Source: CAZFQG01 sp964520785
GTDB lineage: Bacteria; Planctomycetota; Planctomycetia; Pirellulales; Thermoguttaceae
Assembly: GCA_964520785.1 (NCBI GenBank)
Contig: CAZFQG010000126.1
Location: 1-18,410, forward strand
Reading direction: 5' to 3'
DNA length: 18,410 bases
Both the position numbers and the translations under genes were made by a program. Below are positions 6,200-13,307 of this stretch, piece after piece. Position 1 is the stretch's first letter. The number at the start of each line of letters is the position of its first letter. The notes beneath the pieces were generated by a model. The model was not told the origin of the DNA, did no database searches, and worked only from the letters and a program-made list of their open reading frames with translations.

Positions 6200-7276
6200 A
6201 TGCATTTGCGTTATTGGATCATGGCGTTGGCCGTCGCGGGATTGACGGCCGGCTCGCTCTGGGCGGAAGAAGAGAAGAAGCCGGTTCGCGGACCGGAGGT
6301 TCTCTTTGACCGGCTCGATAAGAACGACGATGGGCAAATCACGTCGGACGAGGTCCCCGAAGAGTGGAAGGAACGATTCGAGCGGCTCAAATCGGCGGCG
6401 GACAAGGACGAAGACGGCAAGATTTCGAAGGAAGAGTTCCTCAAGCACGCGGAGAAGATGCGGGCCGAGCGCGGCGGCCCTGCCCGCGAACAGGGACGAC
6501 GCGATGGCGCACGCAGCGAACGCGGACGACGTGATTCCGCTCGCGGCGAGGCGCGCCGCGGAGATTCACAAGCTCCCCGAATGCGCCGTCCCGGAATGGG
6601 GGATCCTTCGGTTCCCGGTCGCGGCGGCCCGGCGATGGGGCGCCCCGGCATGCGTGGGCCCGGTGGACCGGAGATGCGCGGCCCTTGGCGTCCCGGCATG
6701 GGTCCTGTAGGCATGGCGAATCCTCCGATGCGCGGCCGCGGAATGGGCGGCGATTTTCCCAAGCCGGACCTCAAGAGGGTCTTCGCCCACATCGACAAGA
6801 ACGACGACGGCAGCCTTAGCGAGAAGGAGTTCGTCGAGGGAATGAAGGCCGTCCACGCGCGGCTGATGCGCGCGAGAATGGGCGATCGCCCCGGTCCCGG
6901 TTGGGGTCCCGCCCCCGCCCGCGTTCCCGGTCCGGAAGCGCGCCCCGGCGGACGTCGCGGTCGTGACGGAGGCCCGGGCCGCATGGGTCCTCCGCGTCCG
7001 CGGCGCGACGGCGGGGACCTTCGTGCCGCGATGGTCGAGCGGTTCAAAAAGGCCGACAAGGACGGTGATGGCAAGATCAGCAAGGACGAGGCCTTTGGCC
7101 CGCTGAAAGAACGTTTCGAGGAGATCGACGCCGACTCGGATGGGTATCTCACCAAGGAAGAACTGAAAAACGCCTTCGAGGCGCGGATGAAGGAGGCCCG
7201 CGAGAAGATCGCCGAGCGGCGGGGCGACAAGAAAGCCGAAAGGGCCAAGGAGAAAGAAAAGAAGGAGAAGGAATAG
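6200..7276 (+). CDS. Secreted five-EF-hand calcium-binding protein with R/G/P/M-rich linkers
   Basis: A 358-residue protein with a signal peptide (residues 1-22, ending LWAEEE). Five canonical EF-hand loops are visible: DKNDDGQITSDE 40-51, DKDEDGKISKEE 68-79, DKNDDGSLSEKE 199-210, DKDGDGKISKDE 286-297 and DADSDGYLTKEE 310-321. Each has Asp at positions 1, 3 and 5 (position 3 is Asn in the two DKND loops) and Glu at 12, so calcium binding is well supported. Two low-complexity linkers, about 91-186 and 229-271, are rich in Arg, Gly, Pro and Met. The tail after 330 is strongly Lys/Glu-rich and probably helical. This architecture is frequent in planctomycetes, where its role is unknown. The start at 6200 is preferred over an ATG at 6179 because AAGGAG lies at 6187-6192, 7 nt before it. 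The 258-bp gap upstream holds only A/T-rich tracts and an unpaired TATATA at 6139-6144. Confidence 0.83.
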   Translation: MHLRYWIMALAVAGLTAGSLWAEEEKKPVRGPEVLFDRLDKNDDGQITSDEVPEEWKERFERLKSAADKDEDGKISKEEFLKHAEKMRAERGGPAREQGRRDGARSERGRRDSARGEARRGDSQAPRMRRPGMGDPSVPGRGGPAMGRPGMRGPGGPEMRGPWRPGMGPVGMANPPMRGRGMGGDFPKPDLKRVFAHIDKNDDGSLSEKEFVEGMKAVHARLMRARMGDRPGPGWGPAPARVPGPEARPGGRRGRDGGPGRMGPPRPRRDGGDLRAAMVERFKKADKDGDGKISKDEAFGPLKERFEEIDADSDGYLTKEELKNAFEARMKEAREKIAERRGDKKAERAKEKEKKEKE

Positions 7277-7353
7277 CCCGCTCCGCGATCGCCCCGGATT
7301 TCGGGCCGCGCCCAAAAACTTACACCCTTCCCCAGCGCCCTAGTTGCGCGTCC

Positions 7354-7383
7354 GACCCGGCGGGTGTCCGCATCCGCCGGGTC
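7354..7383. terminator. Bidirectional terminator-like hairpin between convergent genes
   Basis: A perfect 10-bp stem (GACCCGGCGG with CCGCCGGGTC) and a 10-nt loop. It lies between the stop of the EF-hand gene (7276) and the minus-strand stop of aroB (7411), where it can serve both. A short TCTTGAT follows on the plus strand; there is no long T-run on either side. Confidence 0.6.
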
Positions 7384-7410
7384 TCTTGATGGGAGTCGGA
7401 GGGATGATTC

Positions 7411-8496
7411 TCACAGGATCGCGCGCAAGTCCGCTTCACCGACGTCCGAGATCAGCTCGACCTTGCCGAATGCGTGGGGGAGGATGAGGCGGAGCTTCCC
7501 ATGGGCGACTTTTTTGTCGCTGCGCATCGCTTCCATGAGGACGTCGGGATCGAACCTCGGTGCTTCGCCGCCGAGTTCCAAGGCATCCAGAAGGGCCTGC
7601 TGGCGTTGGACGAACGCCTCGTCGACCAGCCCTATCCGCCGTGCCAAGAGGGCGGCGGTCCGCATCCCCATGGCGACCGCTTCGCCGTGAAGAATCTCGC
7701 CGTATCCCGCGAGCGTTTCGTACGCGTGGCCGAAGGTATGTCCGTAATTGAGGATCGCCCTCAGTCCGGTCGTCTCGAACTCATCGCTCTCCACGACATC
7801 CGCTTTCAGGCGGCAGCACCGCCTCACCACGTTGGCCAGGACCTCGTGATCCCTGGCGCGAAGTTCGTCGACGTTGGCCTCGAGATACCGGAAGAAATCG
7901 GCGTCCAAGATGACTCCGTACTTGACGACCTCCCCCAGCCCCGCCTTGTATTCGCGAACAGCGAGCGTGTCTAGAGTAGCCGTGTCGATGAAGACCCCGG
8001 CCGGCTGCAAAAACGCGCCGACCATGTTCTTTGCTTCCGGCAGGTTGATGCCCACCTTTCCGCCGACGGAGCTGTCGACCTGAGCCAGAAGGGAGGTGGG
8101 GACCTGAAAGAACCGCACGCCCCGAGCGTAGGTCGCGGCGACGAAGCCCGCCAAATCGCCGACCACCCCCCCGCCGACGGCGACGACCACCGACCCGCGG
8201 TCCGCCTTCAGCTCCAGCATCCCCTCCCAAAGTCCGTTGGCCGCTTCCACCGATTTCGTCGGTTCTCCAGGGGGTACGACGACCATGTCGACGGCGACTC
8301 CCTCGGCGGCAAGCGCCTCCGCCGCGCGGGCCGCGTGCGGTTCCTGAACGTTTTCGTCCGTGATCAAAACCGCGTGCGTGACGTTGCCGCGCTCCGTGAC
8401 GAACGGCCCCAACCCGCAGAGACAATTCTGGCCGATCTCAATGTCGTACGAGCGATCGCCCAAATCGACGCGGACTGTGGTTGTCGTGGATGGCAT
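7411..8496 (-). CDS. aroB: 3-dehydroquinate synthase
   Basis: AroB catalyses the second step of the shikimate pathway, converting DAHP to 3-dehydroquinate with NAD and a divalent metal in the cytoplasm. At 361 residues it has the usual length. Visible signatures are the NAD-binding GGGVVGDLAGFVA (108-120), PTSLLAQVDSSVGGKVGIN (133-151), and the metal ligands E189 (GLGEV), H253 (NYGHTFGH) and H270 (LHGEAV). The start at 8496 gives MPSTTTTVRVDLG, matching the family's N-terminal strand. The frame stays open upstream to 8622, but those 42 extra residues do not resemble AroB. No strong Shine-Dalgarno is seen before either start. It is alone on its strand and converges on the EF-hand gene. Confidence 0.95.
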   Translation of the reverse strand: MPSTTTTVRVDLGDRSYDIEIGQNCLCGLGPFVTERGNVTHAVLITDENVQEPHAARAAEALAAEGVAVDMVVVPPGEPTKSVEAANGLWEGMLELKADRGSVVVAVGGGVVGDLAGFVAATYARGVRFFQVPTSLLAQVDSSVGGKVGINLPEAKNMVGAFLQPAGVFIDTATLDTLAVREYKAGLGEVVKYGVILDADFFRYLEANVDELRARDHEVLANVVRRCCRLKADVVESDEFETTGLRAILNYGHTFGHAYETLAGYGEILHGEAVAMGMRTAALLARRIGLVDEAFVQRQQALLDALELGGEAPRFDPDVLMEAMRSDKKVAHGKLRLILPHAFGKVELISDVGEADLRAIL

Positions 8497-8782
8497 GGCA
8501 AACTGAATCGTTAAACTGGGATATCTGCAAGGAAAATTCTTGTTCGACGGCGCCGCCGAACGAGCATGTCGCCCGACGAAGGGATAATGCTCCTCCAGAC
8601 AAGGGTGTTTGTCAATACGCACCGGTCTCGTCTCGTGGAGTCAACGCGGCAATCCCGCCGCTTCCGCCGGAGTCTCCACGAAAAGCCGGGACCGGGACTC
8701 TTTCCCCGGTACGACCCGCTACGGTCCGCGAAGACTACCGAAACCGCCGTACATTATCGATAGATGCCTATCCATTCGTGCC

Positions 8783-8862
8783 CGTTATCCGCCGGGTACT
8801 CTCGTTTTCCCTTGAGAGGAAACGTTATCCGCCGGGTACTCTCGTTTTCCCTTGAGAGGAAA
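8783..8862. repeat. 40-bp perfect tandem direct repeat, two copies
   Basis: The unit begins CGTTATCCGCCGGGTACTCT and ends CCCTTGAGAGGAAA. Copies lie at 8783-8822 and 8823-8862. Each contains a small inverted repeat (CTCTC and GAGAG around GTTTTCCCTT). The location is about 290 bp upstream of aroB and 300 bp upstream of the PEP-CTERM gene, so it could influence either. No function is known to me. Confidence 0.85.
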
Positions 8863-8992
8863 GGAGGATCGGTCGGATCGGAGCCCCGAATTGAGGTAAG
8901 GGAACAAGTCGGGTTGGGAAAAAAATGTGTTAGAACCGCGTTTCGGACGTTGGGGACGTTGGTAAAGCTTGACATTCCAGCCGCTTCTCATC

Positions 8993-9073
8993 AGTCTAAA
9001 GGGCGTTGCCGGGAGTGGTTTCCGGCAACCGGTAGGTGTCGGAGATCGGTATCCGACTTTTGGGTTAAAGACT
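8993..9073 (+). promoter_or_regulatory. Possible structured 5' leader of the PEP-CTERM/dockerin gene
   Basis: Two perfect hairpins stand side by side: GTTGCCGG 9005-9012 with CCGGCAAC 9022-9029, and GTCGGA 9038-9043 with TCCGAC 9052-9057. A closing 5-bp pair, AGTCT 8993-8997 with AGACT 9069-9073, would make a three-way junction. It matches no riboswitch consensus I can recall. If TTGACA at 8969 is the real -35, transcription would start near 9004 and exclude the closing pair. Confidence 0.35.
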
Positions 9074-9157
9074 CGCGAGGTTTCGAGGAGGTTCTACACG
9101 GAATCGGACAACCGGTTGCCCAGCGGGTCAAGTCTCTTTTTTGGAGAGTTCCGAGCC

Positions 9158-10189
9158 ATGAAGTGTGTACGCATTGCTATTGTTTTGGCCGTCGCGATTC
9201 TGATCACTCCGACCAGTTTCGCGCATGTCGCCTGGACAGGATTGGGGGGAGACCGCAACTGGGATAACCCCAACAACTGGGTCGAATTGGTGGACGGTGC
9301 CCCCACCGGACCCGCCAGACTCCCCGAGGCGGACGACGAAGCCTATATCAACGGTCCCTACGGGGAGACGAACAAGCCGTTGATCGCAGACGGGATGGAG
9401 GCCCTCTGTAAGGTTCTGATTACGGAGGCGGGCAAGCCGACGATCGAAATGACCGGCGGCCATCTGGAAATGACCGGCTGGGGAAGCTGGATCGGAGATG
9501 GTCCCGGGAACATCGCCACGTTCGAGATGAAGGGAGGCGTCGTCGATTACACGGGTTCACCCGGTATCCTCGAGCTGGGATGGCAACCCAGCGGAAGCGC
9601 CCCCGGGTCCTGCAAAGGTATCTGGAACATGACCGGCGGCGTCGTCAACGCCAAGGGCATTGCCATGCCGGGTGGTGGTGGGGCATTGGCGGAGTTTCAC
9701 CTCGACGGCGGAGTGCTCAATGTCGGAACCGCGCGAGGCGGGTTGACCCTCAAGGACGACGATGCCTCGTTCGACATTACCGCGGGAATCCTCGTTCTGG
9801 AGGGAGACGAGCAGACGCGCGTCGCCGATTACGCGGCCCTCGGCCGGCTGACCGCGTATGGTGGAGCCGGCTACCTGATTTACGACTTTGACATCTCGAA
9901 TCCCGGAATGACGACGGTCACCGCCTCGATGTCGTTTCCCGGCGACCTCAATGGTGACGGCGTCGTCAACAGCGGCGACCTGGACATCGTCCGCGGAAAC
10001 TGGGGACAGAGCGTCATTCCTGGATGTCTCCCCTGCGGTGATGCCTCTGGCGACGGCCTGGTCAACAGCGCCGATTTGGATATCGTCCGCGCGAACTGGG
10101 GAAATACCACTCCGGCCTCCGCGATTCCCGAACCGTCGGTCTTCGCGCTGCTTCTCCTGGGCGTCGCGGCATTCGTTTCAAAGCGGTGA
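9158..10189 (+). CDS. PEP-CTERM protein with dockerin type I repeats
   Basis: A 343-residue exported surface protein. Residues 1-22 are a signal peptide. WTGLGGDRNWDNPNNWVE (26-43) is the Trp-rich start typical of planctomycete autotransporter-like/PEP-CTERM beta-helix proteins. The middle is a Gly-rich, beta-strand-repeat region with several MTGG or MKGG turns. Two dockerin type I repeats follow: GDLNGDGVVNSGDLDIVRGN (262-281) and GDASGDGLVNSADLDIVRAN (294-313), each a calcium-binding F-hand. The tail IPEPS plus a hydrophobic helix and SKR (323-343) is a PEP-CTERM signal, processed by an exosortase in other bacteria. No exosortase or cohesin gene is in the window. The start at 9158 is preferred over a TTG at 8969 because it begins the signal peptide and follows GGAG at 9143-9146. 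Confidence 0.9.
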   Translation: MKCVRIAIVLAVAILITPTSFAHVAWTGLGGDRNWDNPNNWVELVDGAPTGPARLPEADDEAYINGPYGETNKPLIADGMEALCKVLITEAGKPTIEMTGGHLEMTGWGSWIGDGPGNIATFEMKGGVVDYTGSPGILELGWQPSGSAPGSCKGIWNMTGGVVNAKGIAMPGGGGALAEFHLDGGVLNVGTARGGLTLKDDDASFDITAGILVLEGDEQTRVADYAALGRLTAYGGAGYLIYDFDISNPGMTTVTASMSFPGDLNGDGVVNSGDLDIVRGNWGQSVIPGCLPCGDASGDGLVNSADLDIVRANWGNTTPASAIPEPSVFALLLLGVAAFVSKR

Positions 10190-10214
10190 TAGCGAGTGAC
10201 TTCCGTTCGAAAAC

Positions 10215-10245
10215 GACGGCGCCGCACCCCCTTCGCGGCGCCGTC
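10215..10245 (+). terminator. Terminator-like hairpin after the dockerin gene
   Basis: A perfect 11-bp stem (GACGGCGCCGC with GCGGCGCCGTC) and a 9-nt loop, 25 nt past the stop at 10189. No U-tract follows, so it may act as a Rho-linked or 3'-stabilising hairpin. Confidence 0.55.
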
Positions 10246-10304
10246 ACGGCCGATCCATTCCGCTTGTATCCGTTCGGACGTGACTTCCAACGCCCCGTCA
10301 TGCA

Positions 10305-10313
10305 TGGTATAAC
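10305..10313 (+). promoter_or_regulatory. Candidate extended -10 promoter for the sulfatase-fold gene
   Basis: TGgTATAAC is an extended -10 element 39 nt before the ATG at 10352. No good -35 sits at the right spacing; GTGACT at 10280 is 22 bp away. The predicted start is near 10320. Confidence 0.45.
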
Positions 10314-10351
10314 TCGATACCGTTCGAAACGGCCCACGCGAATGATCGCCC

Positions 10352-11569
10352 ATGAACGCCATTTGTCTCTTTATCGACCGCCTGCACTCCGGTTACCTCG
10401 GAACCTACGGGAATTCCTGGGTGGAGACTCCCGCCATCGACCGCATGGCTTCGCAATCGTGTGTTTTCGATAGCGCATTCATCGACACCCCAAGACTCCG
10501 TGAGGTATACAACTCCTTCTGGCAGGGGGGCCACGCCGTATTGGGGCGTGAATCGCGAAAGCAAAACATCGCACTGGCGCGTCTTCTGTCCGAAAACAAT
10601 ATCCACTCGATGTTGCTGACGGACGAACCGAGCGTCGCTCAGCACCCGTTGGTTCAAGGGTTCGACGAGATGGCCGAATTCCGTCCTCCGGAGCATCCCT
10701 CGATGGCGGCCGACGAGGGGGAGACGCACCTGGTGCGGTGTTTCTCTCGGATGGTCGAATGGCTCGAATCAGCCCCCGATTCGTTCTGCCTCTGGACCCA
10801 TCTTTCCGGCATGAATGCCGCCTGGGACGCTCCCTATGCGTTTCGCGCTCGGTTCGCCGAGGCGGACGACCCCGATCCCCCCCGGTTCGTCGAACCGCCG
10901 GGCGGGATTCTGGCCGAAGAATTCGACCCGGACGTCCTTCTCGGCGTCTCCCAGGCCTATGCGGGGCAGGTCAAGCTCCTCGATATGTGCATCGAGGGGT
11001 TCCTGGAATTCTTCGCGGAGTGGTCCCGGGCGGAAAGCACGATGATCGTGTTCGCGTCGACCCGGGGCTTTCCTTTGGGGGAACATCATCGTGTCGGTCC
11101 CTGTGATGACGCCATCTACGCTGAATTGGTCCAAATTCCCCTGATCGTCTTCATTCCGGAAGAGGACGCCGCCGGAGTCCGTGGCGCGTCGCTTGTCTAC
11201 CCGGGTGACGTCTACTCCACGGTGTTGGAGTGGTTCGGTGTTTCGCCGACTCCCGGTGGGCTGATCGAAAGGAGCCTCTTGGGAGAGATTCGAGGAGCCG
11301 ATCAGTCTTTTCGAGATCGCCTCTGTCTGAGTGGTCCGGACGGCCAACTGGGAATCCGCACGCCCGGGTGGTATCTTCGAAAGTCAAGCCGACTGGAACT
11401 CTTCGCGAAACCCGACGACCGCTGGGAGGTAAACGACGTCTCCGGTCGCTGCCTCGATATCGCCGAGCAACTCGAAAACGAGATGAACCGATACATCAAC
11501 CATCTTCAGAACGGCACGGTGAACGACTTGCCGGATCTGAGCCCCATCCTAAAAGAAGGACTGGATTGA
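10352..11569 (+). CDS. Sulfatase-fold protein lacking catalytic motifs (pseudo-sulfatase)
   Basis: A 405-residue protein of the alkaline phosphatase/sulfatase superfamily with no signal peptide, so probably cytoplasmic. The N-terminus, LFIDRLHSGYLGTYGN and then ETPAIDRMA, matches the sulfatase opening (DDxRxDxLGCYGN...TPNLDRLA), but only one of the paired aspartates remains. Where sulfatases carry the CxPxR formylglycine motif this protein has TPRLREVYNSFW (46-57). Where they carry the metal-binding SDHG it has STRG (236-239). The C-terminus (LFAKPDDRWEVND) still resembles the family. A formylglycine-dependent hydrolase is therefore excluded by sequence. Similar degenerate proteins occur in planctomycetes (from memory). 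A binding or structural role is possible. Gene neighbours give no operon link. Confidence 0.75.
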   Translation: MNAICLFIDRLHSGYLGTYGNSWVETPAIDRMASQSCVFDSAFIDTPRLREVYNSFWQGGHAVLGRESRKQNIALARLLSENNIHSMLLTDEPSVAQHPLVQGFDEMAEFRPPEHPSMAADEGETHLVRCFSRMVEWLESAPDSFCLWTHLSGMNAAWDAPYAFRARFAEADDPDPPRFVEPPGGILAEEFDPDVLLGVSQAYAGQVKLLDMCIEGFLEFFAEWSRAESTMIVFASTRGFPLGEHHRVGPCDDAIYAELVQIPLIVFIPEEDAAGVRGASLVYPGDVYSTVLEWFGVSPTPGGLIERSLLGEIRGADQSFRDRLCLSGPDGQLGIRTPGWYLRKSSRLELFAKPDDRWEVNDVSGRCLDIAEQLENEMNRYINHLQNGTVNDLPDLSPILKEGLD

Positions 11570-11887
11570 CCCACCCCAAATAGTGGATACTCGATAGCGG
11601 CTCCAATGTAAGAATTCGAAAATCTCGCGAAAAAGTCATGCAAAGCGAGATAGCGGTCTCCCGAGGAATCCAAGAATACCAGTCGCATGGTGTATATAAT
11701 ATCCCCTCTGTAGAGACCCGCCCGAAAAACTTTTGTCCGTCGGGTTGATTCCTCCGTCGCGCTTGACCATAATAAGAGGTAGTGTGGTGGAATTTCGTCG
11801 CGGTGGCTGGTCGACGGCGAAGTCCGGCGCGTGGTATTGAACGTGGGAGAGGCCCCGTGGTTTCTCCGGTTTTTGGAGGTTCTTCTG
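11570..11887. other. Intergenic region with candidate promoter for the second PEP-CTERM gene
   Basis: No gene is supported. A consensus TATAAT lies at 11695-11700 without a clear -35; it would give a leader of about 180 nt. TTGACC at 11763-11768 is a second -35-like site whose nearest -10 (TGGAAT, 11788-11793) is 19 bp away. GGAGA (11846-11850) can pair with TCTCC (11863-11867), and CTCC (11864-11867) can alternatively pair with the GGAG of the Shine-Dalgarno (11875-11878). Confidence 0.45.
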
Positions 11888-12664
11888 ATGAAACGCGATA
11901 ACGGTTGTCCCATTATGGTTGTTCATGTCTTGCGTTGCGTTTTGACTGTCGCCATACTTTGCGGCCTCTCCCTCGGTATTGCCCAGGCGGAGTTCCTCAG
12001 TCCGGACCTTGTGACGATTACGATGACCGATGCGCATGGGCATTCCGCGTCCAAGGGTATCGCCAATCCGTTCGAAAAACTCCCCCCTCAGGCGAATGTC
12101 CCGGAGCGGGTGCAAGAGAGGATCGCGGAGCGTTTCGAACTGAAGCACGGAAATACGGTTCTCGGGTGGGTGGACTCGCTCGGCGTCGATCTGGACGGTG
12201 ACCCGGTGGCCGGAATCAACTTCAGTCTGACCGCCGGCGGTTCGGACGTAACCGTGACCGTGACGTCCGCGACGGTCGCGTTCGCCGCGCTAATGAACCC
12301 CGCCGCCTCCGCGGAAGCGGAAGTGACGTTGACGGACCTCGGTGGGGGTGGCGCGACGATCAGCACGCTCAGCGGGAATAGCGGCCTGTTCAAGGCTATC
12401 TACAACGGTACTCAAGAATACGGTTCCCTGTTGAGTACGAGTGCCGTTGGGGGTGGATCGGTCAATTTCAGTCAAGACATCAGTGGTCCGATCGCCGGAA
12501 GTGTTTCCAGCATTCAGGCTCAATTCGCCTTCAAGCTCACCGCCGGTGACAGTGCGCAAGGCAGTGGCACCTTCACCGTCGTCCCCGAGCCGACTCTGAT
12601 CGGACTGGCGCTTTGTGGATGTCTTACGCTACTCGTAACGCGAAAAGGACGAATCTCCGCGTGA
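11888..12664 (+). CDS. PEP-CTERM sorting domain protein of unknown function
   Basis: A 258-residue exported protein. A long N-region (MKRDNGCPIMVVHVLR) precedes the hydrophobic core and an IAQAEF cleavage region near residue 34. The body is rich in Thr, Ser, Val and Gly (TAGGSDVTVTVTSATV, then FKLTAGDSAQGSGTFTVV), suggesting a beta-sandwich. The tail VVPEPT plus a hydrophobic helix and TRKGRISA (from about 231) is a PEP-CTERM signal for exosortase processing and surface attachment. No enzymatic motif is seen. The ATG at 11888 follows GGAGG at 11875-11879. An upstream GTG at 11831 is open in frame but would bury the signal peptide. The gene is closed by a good terminator. Confidence 0.85.
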   Translation: MKRDNGCPIMVVHVLRCVLTVAILCGLSLGIAQAEFLSPDLVTITMTDAHGHSASKGIANPFEKLPPQANVPERVQERIAERFELKHGNTVLGWVDSLGVDLDGDPVAGINFSLTAGGSDVTVTVTSATVAFAALMNPAASAEAEVTLTDLGGGGATISTLSGNSGLFKAIYNGTQEYGSLLSTSAVGGGSVNFSQDISGPIAGSVSSIQAQFAFKLTAGDSAQGSGTFTVVPEPTLIGLALCGCLTLLVTRKGRISA

Positions 12665-12668
12665 TCTT

Positions 12669-12690
12669 CCCCCGGTCGCCGGGGGTGTTT
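12669..12690 (+). terminator. Intrinsic terminator after the second PEP-CTERM gene
   Basis: CCCCCGG (12669-12675), loop TCG, CCGGGGG (12679-12685), then TGTTT. It starts 5 nt past the stop codon at 12664. Confidence 0.7.
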
Positions 12691-12731
12691 CTCCTGTAAT
12701 CACGAAGAGCGTAAGCGAAGCGTGCCGGTGC

Positions 12732-12986
12732 TCATCGCCCGTTTCGCCGATGGTATGCGCGGCGAATCGTGTTTCCGATGAAGTGGCCCGGCCGGTCGGG
12801 CCGGCTCAACAGCGGGATGCTCTTGATGTCGCGACTGGAATCGACGTAATTGCCATAGGAGGCCCGGCCGGTATTCGGCATGGGACGCGAGGTGGTCCAC
12901 TGGTCGGAACCTGCGGCAAGGCACGCGGACGAGGGCGAAAGGAGGAGCAAAAGGCCAAACGGAATAATGAGATTTCGAATGCGCAT
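12732..12986 (-). CDS. Small secreted protein, hypothetical
   Basis: An 84-residue protein. MRIRNLIIPFGLLLLLSPSS followed by ACLAAG is a convincing signal peptide (cleavage near residue 24). The mature part of about 60 residues is basic, with many Ser and Arg residues and an RRAYHRRNGR C-terminus. I recognise no family. Support comes from the signal peptide, the promoter-like TTGCTC/TATACT pair upstream and a position that leaves its neighbours free. No strong Shine-Dalgarno precedes the ATG, so a spurious frame cannot be excluded. It converges on the second PEP-CTERM gene. Confidence 0.5.
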   Translation of the reverse strand: MRIRNLIIPFGLLLLLSPSSACLAAGSDQWTTSRPMPNTGRASYGNYVDSSRDIKSIPLLSRPDRPGHFIGNTIRRAYHRRNGR

Positions 12987-13031
12987 CGGTATAAACGGGG
13001 AAGTTCTGTGGCGTTAGCAGGCAATCTGGAA

Positions 13032-13085
13032 TCCCGCGTGTGCGATACGCGGGAGCCCACCGCGATACCCCCCACGTGAGCGTGG
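13032..13085 (-). promoter_or_regulatory. Hairpins in the leader of the small secreted protein gene
   Basis: A perfect 8-bp stem (TCCCGCGT 13032-13039 with ACGCGGGA 13047-13054) and a second stem (CCACG 13072-13076, TGAG loop, CGTGG 13081-13085). Both would lie in the ~135-nt leader transcribed from the minus-strand promoter at 13128-13156. They could be an attenuator or a small RNA. Otherwise the 12987-13307 gap is empty. Confidence 0.35.
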
Positions 13086-13127
13086 TTGCGGGCGAGGAAT
13101 CCGCCAATCGATGGGGTCTTACGGAGA

Positions 13128-13156
13128 AGTATAGTCCGCGAATTCGCTCTGAGCAA
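13128..13156 (-). promoter_or_regulatory. Putative promoter of the small secreted protein gene
   Basis: On the minus strand, TTGCTC (13156-13151), a 17-bp spacer and TATACT (13133-13128). The predicted start is near 13121. Confidence 0.42.
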
Positions 13157-13307
13157 ATCCGTTTCGGCGGCGAAAATGAGAGCTTTCGCGAGCTTCTTGT
13201 TGAAACCATCGCGACGCGGGGTATTGCGTCCGCCGGGGGTCGACAGCTATATTGGTATTCTGGATTTTCCGGTTCTCTTGATCTCTTGAATTTGCGGGAG
13301 CGTTCTC

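Larger units (their letters stand above)
8497..9157. other. Long intergenic region between divergent aroB and the PEP-CTERM/dockerin gene
   Basis: No convincing gene is seen in these 661 bases. They hold a perfect 40-bp tandem repeat (8783-8862) and a structured stretch (8993-9073). TTGACA at 8969-8974 is a perfect -35 consensus for the plus-strand gene, but its best -10 candidates are poor: CAGTCT at 17 bp, or TCTAAA at 20 bp. I found no clear aroB promoter on the minus strand. Confidence 0.5.

Noticed and set aside
6211..7248. Minus-strand Ser/Arg/Pro-rich frame opposite the EF-hand gene
   Set aside because: It is the complement of the EF-hand codons and low-complexity linkers. No independent support.
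8969..9157. N-terminal extension of the PEP-CTERM/dockerin protein from a TTG
   Set aside because: The 63 extra residues would place the signal peptide internally, and the TTG is part of a TTGACA element.
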